NCBI RefSeq assembly: GCF_000340215.1
Contig: NW_006921535.1
Coordinates: 2,851,663 to 2,915,662 of the forward strand
Origin: Pseudocercospora fijiensis CIRAD86
Taxonomy: Eukaryota; Ascomycota; Dothideomycetes; Mycosphaerellales; Mycosphaerellaceae
Length of the DNA stretch: 64,000 nucleotides
Reading direction: 5' to 3'
Every line of letters starts with the position of its first letter. Within the stretch, counting starts at the first letter, position 1. The notes below the pieces were generated by a model. The model saw only the letters and a program-made list of their open reading frames with translations. It did not search any database and was not told where the DNA came from. Made by a program: the position numbers and the translations under genes. This document shows, piece by piece, positions 31,201-41,906 of this stretch.

Positions 31201-32900
31201 AGAAGAGCTAGGTGGAGTTTTGACGTCTCTCTTTAGTCGGTTACTGCCTTAGAATACGAGGTTTTCGAGCTTCTTATCCTGCCGCGTACGTGGCTCTAGC
31301 TTTCCGTCGTCTGATGACTAATCGTAGTACTTCTTGCGCTTAACTATTATAGCGGCATCGGGTTTATCTTCGGATTCCTTACTTAAGACCGCCGGTTCTA
31401 GTAGCAGAGGGCGGGTTTCTCGATCGTTAATGTATAGTGCAGCGTAGTTATCGTCTAGCCCTTGTCCCTCGTAGACTATATCCGCGAGTACGTTGTAGAC
31501 CGTGTCCGTGTTAGGATAGTAGAACCGATAAGAGGCTTCTTTAGTAGCACTAACAAAGTAGCCGAAGTATCCTCGTAGGTTATAAAGCTTTCTGCTCTTC
31601 ATTTTATAGAGCTTTTCTTTAGGGATAGCAGCTACTATCCTGCTCCCCTATATCTTTTCGAAGTCTACATTTGGCTAACTGCCTTCCCTCATTTCTTAGG
31701 GAGTCTTGTTGAACTTGGTAACCCGAGTAGGCACTCGGTTCTTCAGTCGTACCGCATAGTCAACTGCCTCTAGGAAGAGCTTTTCTAGAAGAGAGCTGTT
31801 TCGAAGCAGTTTATTGCTTCGTTCGGTAATAATTTTCCGAATATACCCGGAGACGCTATTGTCCTGAATTATAGCCGCAGCTCCTTTACGAACCGTACGA
31901 TTAACTCGCTTAGCTACTCCTACCTAATAATAATAGTAAGGCAGTGTTAGTTCAATGACTACCCTATGCTTCTTGCAGTATACAGCAAAGTCTCCGATCT
32001 GGAACTGCCTGTCTATACGATAACGTCTGATTGTAATGTTGTATTCTTTCTTAACATGTCTATATAGGAGTATAAGCTTACTATATGCATCTTTAACCTT
32101 AGCAAGACGGAGTGAGAAGGTATACCGATTAGCGTTATCTGTAACAAAGACAAAGTACCTAGTACTATCGTATCCTGTAACAGGATATAGTCCCTATATA
32201 TCGATATAGACCAATTCTCCGGCCTTCTTAAAGCGTCGATTAGCGGGGTCTCTTAGTATGCGAACAATCTTTCGTATAGTCTCGCAGATAGGGCACGTGA
32301 ATGCAGACATAAAAAGCCGAATTTGTTTATCGGTGATGCCTATACCGGTGCTGACTTTAAGTAGCTTGCGCATTCGATAGAAGCTTAGGTGTCCTAGCCT
32401 TCGGTATACAATCAAGACTAGATTAGTGTCTATGTCGACTTTAGCAACGAAACTAGGTTCCTATTGTGCAGTCTTTTTTGCCTCTAGAATGTTCGTAAGC
32501 TGGACGAAGTATAGGTTCTTAATTAATTTTGCTATGCCGATACAATAGTCTTCTAAGGTAAGGAGCTTAACTTCCCTATTGCCCTATCTACCGTATAATC
32601 CTAACTTATCGAGTTTGGATACAGACAGAAGATTGCAGGTACTGTCTAGTACAAAGGCTACCCTAGGTAGCTTAAGCTTGAACGGGGTGTTGTCTTAGTC
32701 AATTAGGTAGAGAGTAACTCGCCCTCCTCCTTAGACTTCTAGTTTGGATTTGCTGTCCGCAGTCCCTATAGAAAAGGTTAGCGGGTGTAGCTTAGTAAAC
32801 TATTTAATATTATTGCAGATGTACATCGTAGCACTACTGTCTAGTAGCTAAGTATCTTTGGTAACGGCTGGAACATCTAGCGTGGCTATAGTATAACTAA
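28249..32900 (-). pseudogene. Copia pol region: protease, integrase, reverse transcriptase, RNase H
   Basis: Reading minus from high to low coordinates: a protease-like LLDSSATMYICNN near 32780-32860; a gag-pre-integrase segment at 32415-32194 (YRRLGHLSFYRMRKLL, then CPICE); an integrase core (GYDSTRYFVFVTDNANRYTF, about 32170-32100); the reverse-transcriptase YVDD box, codons at 29220-29209, in VYVDDVNIF; RNase H with AEYVAASNAAREA near 28580; and a terminal stretch at 28446-28249 (HIDIRYYFLRECVL, ENPANLLTKTLP). These are diagnostic of Ty1/copia by order and motif. Stops and probable frame breaks occur throughout, so no functional polyprotein is expected. Confidence 0.85.
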
Positions 32901-32999
32901 AGGCAGTTTGTATAGCAGCTGTAGTAACATCTATAATAACGTACTCGCTCTTAGAGCAATTACATATAATCCTACATCTATATCTAATGCACGGTCTCT

Positions 33000-34650
33000 C
33001 AATTTCCTTATCCGCTACCTCCCCCTTACTGCTGCTCGTATAAAGTTCAAAGCACTGCGAGTTATAAGTATAAGCTTAGGGAAGTAGGGTGGGTAATAAG
33101 GTACCTTCGCAAGCAGAGGATAGGTATAGTAATTCTTCTTATATATCTCTTAGCGAGTATACTGCTATAACAACAGGGCTCTTAAACGCTACTGACTTCT
33201 TAACCTGCTACGGGGTGGATAGTTCGTTATCGTCTTCTTCCGGCAGGGGTGTATTAATAGCTATTTGCAACGTCGCTTTAAGTTGAAGATTAGGATTAAT
33301 GCTGTTAAATGCGTTTTCTAATTCATCGCCTAGGGAGGCAACTGCTGCCGTAACATCATTACAGCTAGCTATATTAGATTGCTAATCTGGGATGCTGTCC
33401 GGCATCTGAAGGTTTGGGGCCGTGTCTGTCGGGTTTGGCAATTCATTTGCCGGTCTGTCGAGAAGGTAGAGAGGTATAGTAGCCTCTAGAAACTTATCGG
33501 TGTCGATTCTACTATAGAGAGTTCTGTAACTGTCTCTCTAGCGTTGTTCATCTAGAAGTTTCTAGAACTCATCGTTATCACCTCCCGTAAGACCTACCTA
33601 TCCTTCGGGCCGGAGAGTAGATAAGAACCTTGTCTTATCCGAAATTGCTAGTAAAGCGGATTATAACTGGTTAGACTTGTTAGTCGGCTTCTCGATAGCC
33701 TTTTTATCCTTCTTTAGACGTTTTTCTAGGTGCAAGGTATAGTACTCGTCTAGCTTATAGACACCTATACGTCTATAGCATTCTAGCTTTCTGGGTTCCT
33801 TCTTGTTACCCTTGTTAGCCTTGTCCTTGTTCTTGCTGCCCTTGCCTTTGGGTTTCTTGTCTCTATCCGCCTTCTTTTTCTTCTCGAGTACTCTTGTCTC
33901 TTCGCTAAGTAGCTAAGCTTTAAGTAATGCGAGGGTAAATGTTGTCCCTATATCGCAAGCTCGATTAAAGTTTTTAACGTATAGTTTATAGTCCCAACCT
34001 AGTCCTCGAATTAGAATTTGTATGAATTCGGAATCTGGTGTATAGTCCTTGTTTTTGGTAACAGTTCGAAGGTCTAGGCGTGTAAGTTCCTTGATACTAA
34101 TGTATTTAGTAATATTAGTGCATTAATAGGCTTTCGTATCGTTTAGCCTAGCATTAGTAAGCTGAAGCTGTCGTGCTTCGCTAATTTGGCAATAGGCGAT
34201 AATGCCATCGTAGAAGGTCTTCGCATCGGTAGTTTCTAGGATAGAGCCAGAGATGGAAGGATGAACTTTCCCTTATAGCCATTGTAGGCATTCCCTCTTG
34301 CGCTTGGCAAATTTCTCATATATGTCCTTTTGGTTATAGTACTCCAGCATACCGGCCTTATAGTCTTGCAAGTCATCGTCGAATGTTTCGCGAATGAGTG
34401 CCTTGTCTTCTGCTTTCAAGGTCCGAAGGGAACCAGTGAATCCTAGTTCCTTCGCGATCTGTACTCGGTCTAGCCGTGCGGGAGCTTCGGGTTTAGCTGG
34501 CACGTGTTCTATACCCTTGATAATGCCAATGTAATTTTTAGCCTGAGCTTTCACAAGTGTGATACGCTGCTATAAAGTAAGATCGACTTGAGAGACCAGG
34601 ATTTTGTTACTATCTTGGTCGAGAGAGGTAGATGAAGATTGAGACGTCAT
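33000..34650 (-). pseudogene. Copia gag region
   Basis: Minus-strand frames next to the 5' LTR. A stop-free piece at 34554-34273 reads KAQAKNYIGIIKGIEHVPAK and ends KFAKRKRECLQWL, the gag/UBN2-like capsid region. Downstream are Lys-rich stretches (around 33700-33900) followed by the protease region. Limits are approximate and stops are present. Confidence 0.65.
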
Positions 34651-34935
34651 TGCGTCGGTCGCGTCACGAGTTACGGGCCGTACGCTCAAAATGGAACTAC
34701 TGAATGTAGATCACAGGCCACTAAACAGGAAGGTAGATCTAGGTTCTCCTAACCTAGACCTGAATCCTTGCTCTTTCTGTAGAATCCTGCTCTTTCTATA
34801 GATCCGGGGATCGGGCGGGGATTCAAAGACAAGGAGGGGAATTGTGCTCGTTGGGGCTGCTAACGGATTAGGTATCAACGAGTAGTTCAAAGCAGTCCGG
34901 AGGATTTTAGATCTTGCGGAATAGAGGGCTCAACC

Positions 34936-35072
34936 TATTGAAACTGCTTATAAGAACTGTGAACTGATGATTCTCTCTATCTACAAAATAAGCTAACTAT
35001 ATCTAGCAGCATGTTTGCTATGTCTTTCATACTGCAGAAGATGTAAGAAGAGTCTTAGACAAACAATCAACA
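34936..35072 (-). repeat. Copia 5' LTR (right)
   Basis: 137 bp, starts TATTGAAACTGC (first TG changed to TA) and ends AATCAACA, followed by the CCTTC duplication at 35073-35077. Confidence 0.92.
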
Positions 35073-35272
35073 CCTTCCCGTTTATGATCAACCCGGACCA
35101 GGCAGATATGAGAGGCAAGATCGGCTTCTTCTTCGGAGGCTTGTCGGCGATTAGCTTGCTGTGGACATTCCTGAGAGTTCCAGAGACTCGTGGAAGGACG
35201 TACGAAGAGCTCGACATCATGTTCTCGCGCGATGTGCCAACGAGACAGTTCAAGAAGTATGTTATTGAGTAG

Positions 35273-35913
35273 ATATAAGACACTTAGTACTAGCATGGTC
35301 CGTCAAGAATGGTCTCAGACATCAACTTCTCGAGCTAGCGGCAAGGCTCAGACTACAAGTTTCTCATGTGAGAAGCAAACCTTGAAATCGGATTCTCACA
35401 CGATATAGTCGCCCTTTTCCACATTATCGACTCATGACATCAAGTCGACACTGAGGAGCGCAATGCCAGTAATACGCTTGCTGGACGAGATGCTCTTCAC
35501 GTGTAGCCGAGAGCATTATTCACGCTATATATGGATTGCTTCCTGTCGCTTACAATCGTATAGACACTGAGAGCAGTGCAGACGAGGAGATTCGAGTTGC
35601 CGTTGCGACCCGCACAATTTCCTTGGCGCTCACGTTTCAGAGTTGGAGTGAATGAGCGGACAATAGACAAGGAAGGCTATTGTTCAGCTTTCTATTGTTA
35701 CGGGGCAGAGCCATTCACTTTCCCAGACTAGGCGCATACAATCTACGTCTGCGTCCATCTTGCATTCTTTCCCAAAACATTAACAGCACCGCAACCGCCG
35801 GCAAGACTGACTCCAGACTCCACTCCCTCACTATCGAGCCACACACTTCTGAACATCAGCAGACGACTCGGTAACCCGGACTATCGCCAAGGACACCTCT
35901 TACAGTCTCGACG
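35273..35913. other. Intergenic
   Basis: 3' flank of the transporter gene and promoter/5' UTR of the next gene. No other gene seen. Confidence 0.4.
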
Positions 35914-36747
35914 ATGGATCACATCGCCAAGTTGAAGAGCGAGCTCGAGCAGGCCAAGCAAGCCGACGACAAGGCTCGAGTCTCCCGCCTCGTGCGTATG
36001 ATTGGCATGGAAGAGCGTAAAGCTCGAATGAAGGCCTCTCGCGAAGAAGACGCCCAGCGCAAGGCTCGCGAGTCATTTCTGCCATCCTCAAAATCTGACA
36101 CCCCTCGATCTCGCGGTCCAGTAGCGGCCAAGTTGCCGCCGATGGCCTACTTCAACGATTTCGAGGATGAGGTGAAGAGAGAGGAAGAGGCACGACAAGC
36201 CGCTGAGCGCGTTCGCAAGGAACAAGAGGCGCGGGAAGCTGCAGAGCGCGCTCGACAGGAGGAAGCTCGCCGGAAGGCAGAAGAGCGACGCCAACGAGAG
36301 CAAGACCAGCAGCGACAGCGCGATTCAAAGTTCCGAGACCAAGAGAGGCAGAGAGAGCGTGAGCAGAAGAAGAAGTCATATCGCTCCACTCCAGCCAACA
36401 CTCCAGCGCGAGCATCGCCACCAGCGCCAGCGGTTACCATGCCACAGATCAAGGATTGGTACGCTTTCGCAGAAACGTGCAACAGAGCGCGTGAGAAGGT
36501 GCAGACGTTCCCTGTGCCACCGGGTGGATGCTGTGGCAGCCTCGCTTGTGTCAGTCGGGCTAAGGACCGCGCAAACAAAGCCTGCGAATGCAACATCCGC
36601 AGATGCTTCAGAAATGCTGGCATTGCGAACTTCAAGAAGGAAATGCTCAAGTGGCACCCCGACAAGTGGTCTCGGAGTCCGGAAGCCAAGCGAGACGATT
36701 TCCAGAAGCTGGCCAGGGAGATCTTTGTTGTGTTGAAGGACATGTGA
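35914..36747 (+). CDS. Coiled-coil protein with C-terminal J-domain-like segment
   Basis: Single exon, 277 aa, starting MDHIAKLKSELEQAKQADDK. Residues about 85-155 are an uninterrupted Glu/Arg/Gln-rich coiled coil (EEARQAAERVRKEQEAREAA). A Ser/Pro/Ala linker is followed by a Cys-containing segment (GGCCGSLACVSRAKDRANKA) and a C-terminal helix pair with the motif KEMLKWHPDKWSRS and FQKLAREIFVVLKDM. The HPD tripeptide is the Hsp70-stimulating motif of J-domains, and the arrangement resembles the C-terminus of NFKBIL1-like proteins. I do not recognise a named fungal gene; a co-chaperone or RNA-processing link is inference. Convergent with the Zn2Cys6 gene, only 125 bp between stops. Confidence 0.75.
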   Translation: MDHIAKLKSELEQAKQADDKARVSRLVRMIGMEERKARMKASREEDAQRKARESFLPSSKSDTPRSRGPVAAKLPPMAYFNDFEDEVKREEEARQAAERVRKEQEAREAAERARQEEARRKAEERRQREQDQQRQRDSKFRDQERQREREQKKKSYRSTPANTPARASPPAPAVTMPQIKDWYAFAETCNRAREKVQTFPVPPGGCCGSLACVSRAKDRANKACECNIRRCFRNAGIANFKKEMLKWHPDKWSRSPEAKRDDFQKLAREIFVVLKDM

Positions 36748-36872
36748 TCTCACCTGCCACAACTCTACTCAAAGCGAGAGGTCCAAGCTAGTGAGGGAAG
36801 ATCCATGGCATCGAGAGGGCTGCATTGTGCTGGTAAATGTCGCGATTTGAGAATCTTGTTGTTTTCCTGTGT

Positions 36873-39407
36873 TCATAGTCCAAGATTGGGAGGTAGATCA
36901 GAATTCAGCCAATTCCAATCTGCGCCAGTACTCGCATCGCCATTCCAACCCATTGATGTATGAGTAGCAAAGTTCATCATATCTGAATCTTCAAAGCCCC
37001 AATAATCGGCAGCGCTTCCGGCGAGGAACGGACCTTGATATGCGAAAGACATGCCTAGTCCAAAATTGGGGTCATGCATATCAAGATTGTTTGCTTGACC
37101 GGCTGGAGCAAGTTCAGAGGTACTGAGATGCTGAGCTAGTGTATGATCGAACGTAGGCGGCGCACTAGGGGTTGATTGCTGCTGTTGTTCCAATTGTTTC
37201 TTGACCATATCTGCTTCTAGGCTTTCGCATTGTCCTTTCTTGATCATAGTGATTACACCAAAATAAGGAAGTACAAAGCGGTCTTCAGAGCCTTCTACAT
37301 CGTATGCGGATCGGAGCAGGTGTTGTAAAGACTCGTAACACTTCCGGCAGAGCAAACCCGATATCTTGGTTTCAGATCCAGCTTTGATGGCATCGAGAGT
37401 ACGATAGACGAGATGAAGTTTGTGATCGCGGGCAGCGGAATGAGGTCGGGAGCCAGGCTCTTCACGCGCACCGTATCCGACCAGATCAAGAAGTAGTACG
37501 ACAGCTGCGGTGAAAGCTGTGAAGTTCATCACTGTGCCATTGCTCGCCATGACAGGATCTGTCTCAAAGACCTCTAGGTATCTAAAAGTGAAGGGCAGAA
37601 GCGTTAGCATAAATCCTAAGCGAGGAAAAGCGATTCGCAGCCAGAGTGAGACAAGAGGGCTACAAAGCGGGACTTTGCAGGGTGAGGTATTCGCTCTTCG
37701 GCTTACTCACGCTTCGAGTAATCTTGTTGAATCTTCTACAACAGTGCGCCTGCTGAAGTCGTACCGCGGCTCTTCTTCAGACCGAAAGAAGAAAGGAAGA
37801 TGAACGTAAGCCCTCAACTGATGAAAGTGGACTACGCGATAGAGCCGCGTATACTTCTCCGGCAGGTTGGTGCACATGCGTATGTCGTTCAAATCTAGGT
37901 AGCCAGATGGCAACTGTGATTTGACAGCCTCCATCTCTTCTTCTACCTTGATCGTCGCGGACAGATGGGCGCCTTTGATGCTTTGCAGGCAGTCGATGAC
38001 CTTTCCCGTAATTATGCCGAGGCGTTTGTAGAGATAGTCGCCCGGATCATCTTTTGGTGACGAGGACACCGTTAGGTCACAAATGTGGTCGGGTAAGGAA
38101 TAAGGAAGCCCAATCATGAGTGACGCCCAACGATCTGCATGGAAGAGAGGCCAAAATATTGCATCATGCCTGTCTGAAGTACGGCGGGAGTGCATATTGC
38201 TGAGTTGTAATAAAGATGTAGCACGGCGATAGACCAGAAAGGCTCGCCTTGGTTGGAGCGCGGCTGCGATCAAATCAGTGAGCTTCTCCTAGATGTCAAT
38301 ACATGCCTGATGGTCGATGGTATGTAGTACAATTTTTTTTTCAATGAAGACGATCACAACAGAGGGCGGGCATCGCACCTAAACAACTTACCCATGTAAC
38401 ACAATCCAACAGCCATCAGACAGTTCAAGCCTGCTTCAGTGCTCGCATACTCATCATCATTCACTACAGTCTTTTCCACGACCGGGAGAAATCTTTGACG
38501 ATCACCAGTGCCTATTGCAAAACTTACAAGCAGTAAAGCAAGTGCCGATGGACTAGGAGCTCGCAATATCTCCCCTGCGAAAGACCGCAACGAGTCGTAA
38601 GCCTTGCCCCAAAGCAGACCCAAAGTGTCCCGATATAGCGGCCACCAGGAGCTGTATTGGTTGAAGATGGTCTCCATTTCCTTTTCGGAGGGAATGCAGG
38701 CCCGCAAGGCTGCAACTGCTCCCTGGTGCTTCTTCGTCTTTCGCAGCCCAATCTTTGCTGTTGTGCACGAGCCAGATGTGCCATCACTGCTCCCGGGCGT
38801 TTGTGTTGTGCTCGGTGTCTCGCCCATGATCGGGTTGCCTAGAAGACGTATCAATGGAGCATGGCCTGTTTCGACAGCTTGTTCCTCCTGATCTTCATCC
38901 TCGGAGCCGGAATCGCCGTTTCCTTGCGTTTGAGTAGGACTTTCGATAGCAGCGTGCGAGCTCGTCCAAGCCTGAGCAGTGCTTGCTTCGCTGGCGCCGC
39001 CAATGTTCTCTGTGCTCTGCACAAGACGTGCGAGCTGCGTCTCGAGGAAAGTGATGCGCTTCCTGAGATACTTGCTGTCCGTGGCATCGCTTCCGGCAAC
39101 CAGACCTTGAGGTACGCAAGCAGACTCCGTGGAACGCGCGACACATTCATGGCATGCACCAGCCGAACTGACGGGCATCAGCTTTGCCTGAGGCTGACGG
39201 TGTCTTTTGATGGCTGCAGGTTTCGCACGTACGTACCTCGTACCAGAGCATCTGATCTTGCGTTTACGACCTGGATTCGACGTCAATTCCGCATGCCTTC
39301 TTGGCTTCAGAAGTTCGATGGGACTTACACGGGACACAGCTTTTGGTACCCTTCCGCATGCGTTTGCTGAGACGCCCATCTTGCACCGTATCGGTTGGCA
39401 TGGCCAT
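36873..39407 (-). CDS. Zn2Cys6 fungal transcription factor, five exons
   Basis: Exons 39407-39329, 39270-39237, 39167-38392, 38263-37711 and 37581-36873 join to 716 aa; every junction keeps frame and every intron is GT..AG. The DNA-binding cluster only appears after splicing: Cys-VP-Cys-RKRKIR-Cys (exons 1-2), then SGTSSAGA-Cys-HE-Cys-VARSTESA-Cys (exons 2-3), which fits CX2CX6CX8CX2CX8C. A short coiled-coil linker follows (YLRKRITFLETQLARLVQ). The fungal-specific regulatory domain spans the middle (NQYSSWWPLYRD; PRRAFLVYRRATSLLQLSN). A Gln run (EQQQQS) and an acidic/aromatic C-terminal tail may activate transcription. Start at 39407 gives MAMPTDTVQDGR. Target genes are unknown; the split sugar transporter lies 1.6 kb beyond its 3' end. 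Confidence 0.87.
39237..39270 (-). other. 34-nt micro-exon carrying part of the zinc cluster
   Basis: Exon 2 of the regulator encodes RKRKIRCSGT plus split codons on both sides. It is flanked by 58-nt and 69-nt introns (donors GTAAGT and GTACGT). Confidence 0.75.
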
Positions 39408-40519
39408 TGTCGACGGACGAAAGAAGCCCTGCTCGCCGACGTCAGGGTATACAGATTGGGCTTGGCATTGGATTAGTCATTCCTTGGCGTCCCAGACCAT
39501 TGCAGGAGTCGTGCACTCTCGACCTCATCCTCTCAAAACAACATCAAACGGCCTCACGCAGCTCGATAATGTCAGGAAGTGGAATTCGCTGGGCGAAATT
39601 GAGAAAAACGCCTCCTCCAGTGCCAAGTCTGTCAAGGATGAGGTGCCTCCGACGGACGAAGAAGACGCCATTGTGTATACCCAGGAACGACATCATTGTC
39701 GCTCTATCCGCGCCGCCGAAGAGCATTCTAGCACTTCAGCCAGGTCATCCTCGCAGGTGGCCTCTTCATCCTGCTTTACTATTTGCCCATCTACTTACGA
39801 GCAAGTTGATTGAGTCGCTAGAGGAGAGACTGCCTAACACCAACGGTCAACCCGGGTGCTGTTTTTGACAGGTGTAAGTTCAGCAAGGGCGCTTCTGCGA
39901 CTGGTGCCGCGTAAGCATACAGAGCTCCTGGCAATCAAATATCCCTCTCCGATTGAAACTGCTTACTGGCTTAAGTTGCAGAAACCATCAATGTCTCTGC
40001 CTCCACGGCTTTTTCCATTCTATGATCGGAGGCCGAATACTGACCGAACTCAGCTTTTAACCATTCACAAGCTTTGGTGTTTTTGAACATTCTACAGTAC
40101 AATGAGTAATTCAGATTGCAGACCTTCTCTTCCGACAAAATACGCTGCACGCCCATAAGAGGAACAGTACAAGTCAAAAGCCGCACTACGGACATCCCAG
40201 TCAACATCAACAGCTCGGCATCTATCGGCGTTACGATTGAGAGTTACACATCGAGACTCGAGCGATGTCGTACTGATCACCTTTATTAGAGGGATCTGCT
40301 GCTCCCCTTGCAGCCTCCTCTTCATCGTTGAATGTTGCTATCACCTTCAAGGAGAGCACTACCAGGTGCCCCTTCGCGCTCATACCAGAAAAAGAGCCGG
40401 CGGCAAGAATTCTTTTGGGAACATCTGCCGAAACTCTGAATCAAGAGCCTCACCAACCAAGCAAGGCCCCAAGACCTCGGCCTGAGTGCACATCGTTACC
40501 TTTTACACAGTTCGCAGTG
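39408..40519. other. Intergenic with an MFS-like remnant
   Basis: Upstream DNA of the Zn2Cys6 gene and of the next plus-strand gene. Apart from the short transporter-like remnant listed separately I see no gene. Confidence 0.4.
39670..39810 (+). pseudogene. Short MFS multidrug-transporter-like remnant
   Basis: One frame reads IPRNDIIVALSA and, after a shift, another reads QVILAGGLFILLYYLPIYLR, which resembles a membrane helix of DHA2-type drug transporters (FxLLYYLPIYFQ). A stop follows almost at once. The match is short and could be chance. Confidence 0.3.
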
Positions 40520-41143
40520 ATGTATCAAGGACACACAACAACGATGGATCAATCACCGTTCTTCAAATTATCGCCAGAATTGAGGAATCTTGTCTACGAA
40601 TATGCCGTCACGCAAAGCGATGCTTCAGTCAAACTACTAGAGAAGCAACCAGGACTTACGATGACGTGTCGAAAGATCAGACAAGAGTGTTTGTTATTGT
40701 TCTACAGCTTGAATACTTTCCGACTGGAAGTGCCGCAAAATAATTCTCAAGCGCTGGCCCAACGTCTCCAGTCATCGACCCTTCATACCGATGCCGGAGG
40801 CGAGAGACTGCGATCGATACAGAAGCTTGCTATCATCTATCATCTTTCGAGTCTCGAGAACCAACCTGTCGTACCTGGCTGCAAGAATGAAGGCGGCTGG
40901 GTTCGAATCTCGGAGACGTTGGCAGAGATGGGATTCTCGAAGGATCAAGTCGTTTGGAAGACTCAATCAACGAGCTTTCTGGATTCTTCATTGGGTGGAA
41001 ATTATCTTGCGTATCTGGCTGAGACTGCGAGGCTGAGGATGTATGACCACATCATCCAGAAGGGTTGGGAGGAGATTTCTGATTCGATGGTGGCCGCGAA
41101 GGCTTCAAGTCAGACAATCTGGAAGTTGGATCGACCGTCTTAG
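40520..41143 (+). CDS. 2EXR/F-box-like small protein
   Basis: A 207-aa product from ATG 40520; another ATG at 40544 opens directly on the conserved start (MDQSPFFKLSPELRNLVYEY). The FFKLSPELRNLVYEYAVT segment followed by PGLTMTCRKIRQECLLLFY is the hallmark of the abundant fungal F-box-like/2EXR family, whose function is mostly unknown. The remaining part contains a predicted helical region without clear motif. The frame is open further upstream to 40328 but that part looks non-coding. Single exon. Confidence 0.7.
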   Translation: MYQGHTTTMDQSPFFKLSPELRNLVYEYAVTQSDASVKLLEKQPGLTMTCRKIRQECLLLFYSLNTFRLEVPQNNSQALAQRLQSSTLHTDAGGERLRSIQKLAIIYHLSSLENQPVVPGCKNEGGWVRISETLAEMGFSKDQVVWKTQSTSFLDSSLGGNYLAYLAETARLRMYDHIIQKGWEEISDSMVAAKASSQTIWKLDRPS

Positions 41144-41557
41144 TGCAATTAAGTATTTCGCGTGACTGCTTATGTTGCTGTTGCTTGAAGAACTGCTTCA
41201 TCTTCAGCAGATGAAAGTATTGACGACTGAACTGGCACTCGGGTTCTTTGAAGTTTATAGCCTGCGGTGATAGAGATTGAATGTATGAGTTGATGGAGCA
41301 CTGAATTGAGCTAAAGCTAGTACTTCGCACGACTTCGTTCCGACCTATTGTGTTCCAGACTGAAGCATTCCTGGACGAAAGAATAGACTGTGGCAAGATC
41401 GCTGTTCCCGGTGACGGCCCGGAAATCCGGATTTCCATATCGGGGCACCAAAAATTCGCACTTCAAAATTTTCGGTCATGCCATGCAACTCCCAAACCTC
41501 GACCACAACATCCTGGAAAGAGCAAAAAATGAATGGTCTTAACTGCTTTATAGGAAT
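41144..41557. other. Intergenic
   Basis: 3' flank of the 2EXR-like gene and 3' flank of the minus-strand tRNA. A T-rich run suited to Pol III termination (complement of CAAAAAATG, near 41523-41530) lies about 30 bp past the tRNA 3' end. Confidence 0.4.
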
Positions 41558-41657
41558 AGCCGAAGGTGGGGCTCGAACCCACGACCTTGAGGTGTTCTTT
41601 TCTGGATTGGAAACCCATCATAAGAGCCACACGCTCTACCGATTGAGCTACCCCGGC
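41558..41657 (-). tRNA. tRNA-Lys (CTT) with a 27-nt intron
   Basis: On the minus strand: acceptor GCCGGGG pairs with CTTCGGC (two G-U pairs); D arm GCTC..GAGC; anticodon loop CTCTTA with anticodon CTT; intron of 27 nt at 41620-41594 after position 37, the usual site; variable AGGTC; T arm GTGGG-TTCGAGC-CCCAC; discriminator T. The anticodon stem TGTGG/CCTCA keeps a T-T mismatch also found in other fungal tRNA-Lys(CTT) genes (TGTGA/TCTCA). A and B boxes are intact, so it should be transcribed. Confidence 0.93.
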
Positions 41658-41906
41658 AGGGGATCACGATGACATTTCGTGTCATTGCTGAAGGGTGGGG
41701 ATTCTCTACGTTCTTAAGATTGCTGATTTGTAGAATCCGTTGTTAAGCCGGCAACTTTCAATACATTGACAACAAGAATGCCATCAGATCTCTCTGCAGC
41801 TTCTTCGACAGTTGTGTTGCGGAAATGGAGTCACGATATCTGGCGAGGACTGTTCTCGAAGGATCATCAAGTCGTCGCGGTGGCTGAAAGGGCTCGAAGC
41901 GTTCAT

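Larger units (their letters stand above)
28059..35072 (-). mobile_element. Ty1/copia LTR retrotransposon, 7.0 kb, complete structure
   Basis: 137-bp LTRs at 28059-28195 and 34936-35072, a CCTTC duplication, and internal sequence on the minus strand in copia order (gag, protease, integrase, reverse transcriptase, RNase H). The LTR ends are TGTTGA..TCAACA. The polypurine tract lies beside the left LTR, so that LTR is the 3' one. Internal frames carry scattered TAG/TAA. RIP is present but milder than in the DNA transposons nearby, many CpA remain. It sits in the last coding segment of the MFS gene, in opposite orientation. Confidence 0.92.
26620..35272 (+). pseudogene. MFS sugar transporter gene split by a copia retrotransposon
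   Basis: Coding parts are 26620-26960, 27015-27181, 27229-28058 and 35078-35272. Two GT..AG introns (26961-27014 and 27182-27228) are clear. The fourth part continues the third in exact frame once the retroelement and one copy of the target site CCTTC are left out, giving 510 codons. Start at ATG 26620 is the only in-frame ATG after an upstream stop. Sugar-porter features: WYGRKRTFG loop, YASEVCPMALRGVLTSY, PESPWWLVRQNR, WVLLIRFGRRDIYN, and a C-terminal PETRGRTYEELD. The closest general type is the fungal maltose/hexose permease family, acting at the plasma membrane. As it stands translation runs 2 codons into the LTR and stops, losing the last ~63 residues including the final helices. Confidence 0.85.
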
